From NCBI GenBank assembly GCA_002292925.1, contig DBCF01000270.1:1-6905 (forward strand): a stretch of DNA of 6,905 bases, read 5' to 3'. Shown here in pieces: positions 6,046 to 6,905 of the stretch. The DNA comes from Roseiflexaceae bacterium UBA965. GTDB lineage: Bacteria > Chloroflexota > Chloroflexia > Chloroflexales > Roseiflexaceae. The notes beneath the pieces are model-generated. The model did not search any database and had not been told where the DNA came from. It saw only the letters and a list, made by a program, of their open reading frames with translations. How positions within the stretch are numbered: the stretch's first letter is position 1; each line of letters begins with the position of its first letter. Position numbers and translations under genes: made by a program.

Positions 6046-6816
6046 TTACGCCGTAAATCCATATGTTTGCCAAATCGGCTTGGCACTGTCGCTGGTGATG
6101 AAATCAACGAAATCCGGCGCATTGGCGGCGGCGTTGCGCAAAGGAGCGGCCACGTATTCGGCAATCACTGCCGATTCAGTAGGAATCGTCAATACCTGTA
6201 TTTTATCACCCAGTGCCACTACATCACTAGCATAGACAATCCCGGCATCGGCCTCGCCAGCGCTCACTTTTTGTAATACCGCCGCGACGTTGGCTTCGTA
6301 TGACACCACATTGGCAGTCACGTTGGCTACATAGTCCGCACCATAGCTTTTGGCGAGGTTGTCGAGTAAGGTCAGCCCGTATTTGCCGGCCGGGACGGTT
6401 TTGTCGGCCATTACGACGCTGACGCCAGTCGTGGCCAACGCCGCCAAATCAGGTACGTTGGCACCCGGGCGCACCGCCACTACGAGTGCGGTATGGGCGA
6501 TGACCTTGACGGCACTAGCATCAATTAAGTTAGCGGCAACGACTTTGTCCATCGCAGCACGATCTGCCGCCGCAAACACATCTGTGGCTGCCCCGTCAAT
6601 GATTTGTTGTGCCAATGCCCCCGAGCCACCGGCGTGGATGCTGGCAGCTGGAGTGGTTTTGGTTGATTGATACGCCTTGTCAAGCGCCTGCATGACGTTG
6701 TTTAGCGAAGAAGCCACCGTCAGATTTAAGCCACTCGTCGCCGTGCTACTACAGGCGACGACCGCTGGCCAGCCCGCCATATTCGCCACTATTGCCAAAA
6801 ATCGTCGTCGTTGCAT
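6046..6816 (-). CDS. modA: Molybdate-binding lipoprotein ModA
   Basis: This 256-residue substrate-binding protein captures molybdate (or tungstate) outside the membrane and delivers it to ModB. The N-terminus MQRRRFLAIV has an RRxFL motif like a twin-arginine signal, and the hydrophobic stretch ends in a lipobox VVAC with Cys22, so it is probably a lipid-anchored, possibly Tat-exported protein. Ligand-site motifs of ModA are visible: ASSL (35-38), GGSGALAQQI (63-72), DVFAAAD (79-85), PAGKYG (142-147), SYEANVAAVLQKV (172-184) and GEADAGIVYASD (187-198), where Tyr195 corresponds to the conserved ligand-site tyrosine. Length is normal. The longest frame starts at 6888 and would add 24 non-signal-like residues. 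ATG 6816 is preferred because it places the signal peptide at the terminus and has GAGAG five bases upstream. The leader holds two inverted repeats described separately. Confidence 0.93.
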   Translation of the reverse strand: MQRRRFLAIVANMAGWPAVVACSSTATSGLNLTVASSLNNVMQALDKAYQSTKTTPAASIHAGGSGALAQQIIDGAATDVFAAADRAAMDKVVAANLIDASAVKVIAHTALVVAVRPGANVPDLAALATTGVSVVMADKTVPAGKYGLTLLDNLAKSYGADYVANVTANVVSYEANVAAVLQKVSAGEADAGIVYASDVVALGDKIQVLTIPTESAVIAEYVAAPLRNAAANAPDFVDFITSDSAKPIWQTYGFTA

Positions 6817-6858
6817 ACTATCTCTCTTTGTGGTTGGGTATGATGTTGTTGATAGTAT
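6815..6858 (-). repeat. 8-bp inverted repeat spanning the modA leader and start codon
   Basis: On the plus strand ATACTATC (6815-6822) and its exact reverse complement GATAGTAT (6851-6858) are separated by 28 bases. In modA mRNA the 3' arm includes the first two bases of the AUG and the five-base spacer before it, and the GAGAG ribosome site overlaps the loop boundary. Pairing could hinder translation. The long loop makes it weak on its own, and chance cannot be excluded. Confidence 0.4.
6825..6845. repeat. Shared motif pair TCTTTGTGGT-TG-GGTATGATG (copy 3)
   Basis: TCTTTGTGGT (6825-6834) and GGTATGATG (6837-6845) repeat exactly the two blocks found at 3395-3404 and 3415-3423. Seen from the minus-strand genes, the ACCACAAAGA block sits 8 bases before the modA start and 12 bases before the tatD start. 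Confidence 0.5.
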
Positions 6859-6862
6859 CCCT

Positions 6863-6885
6863 ACGCCAAAACTCCACTCTGGCGT
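6863..6885. repeat. 6-bp inverted repeat upstream of modA
   Basis: ACGCCA (6863-6868) and TGGCGT (6880-6885) form a perfect inverted repeat with an 11-base centre, four bases beyond the leader repeat at 6815-6858. It could be an operator, a leader stem, or the tail of an upstream transcript; no T-run follows on either strand. The remaining bases to the right edge (6886-6905) show nothing recognisable. Confidence 0.35.
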
Positions 6886-6905
6886 CATTCCATGCCGGTT
6901 GCGCT

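Noticed and set aside
6817..6888. N-terminal extension of ModA from ATG 6888
   Set aside because: It adds 24 polar residues ahead of an obvious signal peptide, and ATG 6816 has its own ribosome site.
6817..6905. Moco (molybdenum cofactor) riboswitch or ModE box before modA
   Set aside because: There are only 89 bases before the edge, no paired TATA-type ModE arms, and no Moco RNA architecture that I can recognise.

Overview
This 6905-base window of bacterial chromosome has moderate-to-high GC by eye and holds seven protein genes packed with almost no spare DNA. No RNA gene, insertion sequence, integrase, CRISPR array or phage gene is visible. The gene styles (a TgpA-like membrane transglutaminase, a GT4 glycosyltransferase with a YPRWLFPG motif, a DinB-fold protein, a class III old yellow enzyme) are compatible with a member of the Chloroflexota. 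That placement is an impression from protein character only, not a demonstrated affiliation.

The layout has three transcriptional blocks. (1) Minus strand, about 3450 down to 1: a TatD-family metal-dependent nuclease/hydrolase, a 766-residue multispanning transglutaminase-like protein, and the N-terminal 96 residues of a GT4 glycosyltransferase that runs off the left edge. The gaps are 3 and 2 bases, so this is almost certainly one operon with translational coupling. (2) Plus strand, 3465-5192, divergent from tatD: a class III old yellow enzyme (YqjM/XenA type flavin reductase), then a small DinB/YfiT-fold protein with an intact three-histidine metal site. (3) Minus strand, 6816-5272, convergent with block 2: molybdate-binding lipoprotein ModA followed by permease ModB. 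A perfect 14-bp hairpin lies between the two converging ends.

Functionally, block 3 is a molybdate uptake system, but its ATPase gene (modC) does not follow modB. Block 1 joins an envelope-type transglutaminase to a glycosyltransferase, which hints at cell-surface work. Block 2 may be a small redox/electrophile module, which is inference only. Start codons for the oxidoreductase, the DinB protein, ModB and ModA were shortened from the longest open frames on Shine-Dalgarno and signal-peptide grounds.

The least explained material is in the non-coding DNA. A TCTTTGTGGT/GGTATGATG motif pair occurs in both the tatD/oxidoreductase intergenic region and the modA leader, with a shorter copy before the DinB gene. 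The modA leader also has two consecutive inverted repeats, the second of which would pair over the start codon. I did not find convincing evidence of a wholly new multi-gene system; most of the window looks like ordinary housekeeping and transport genes.
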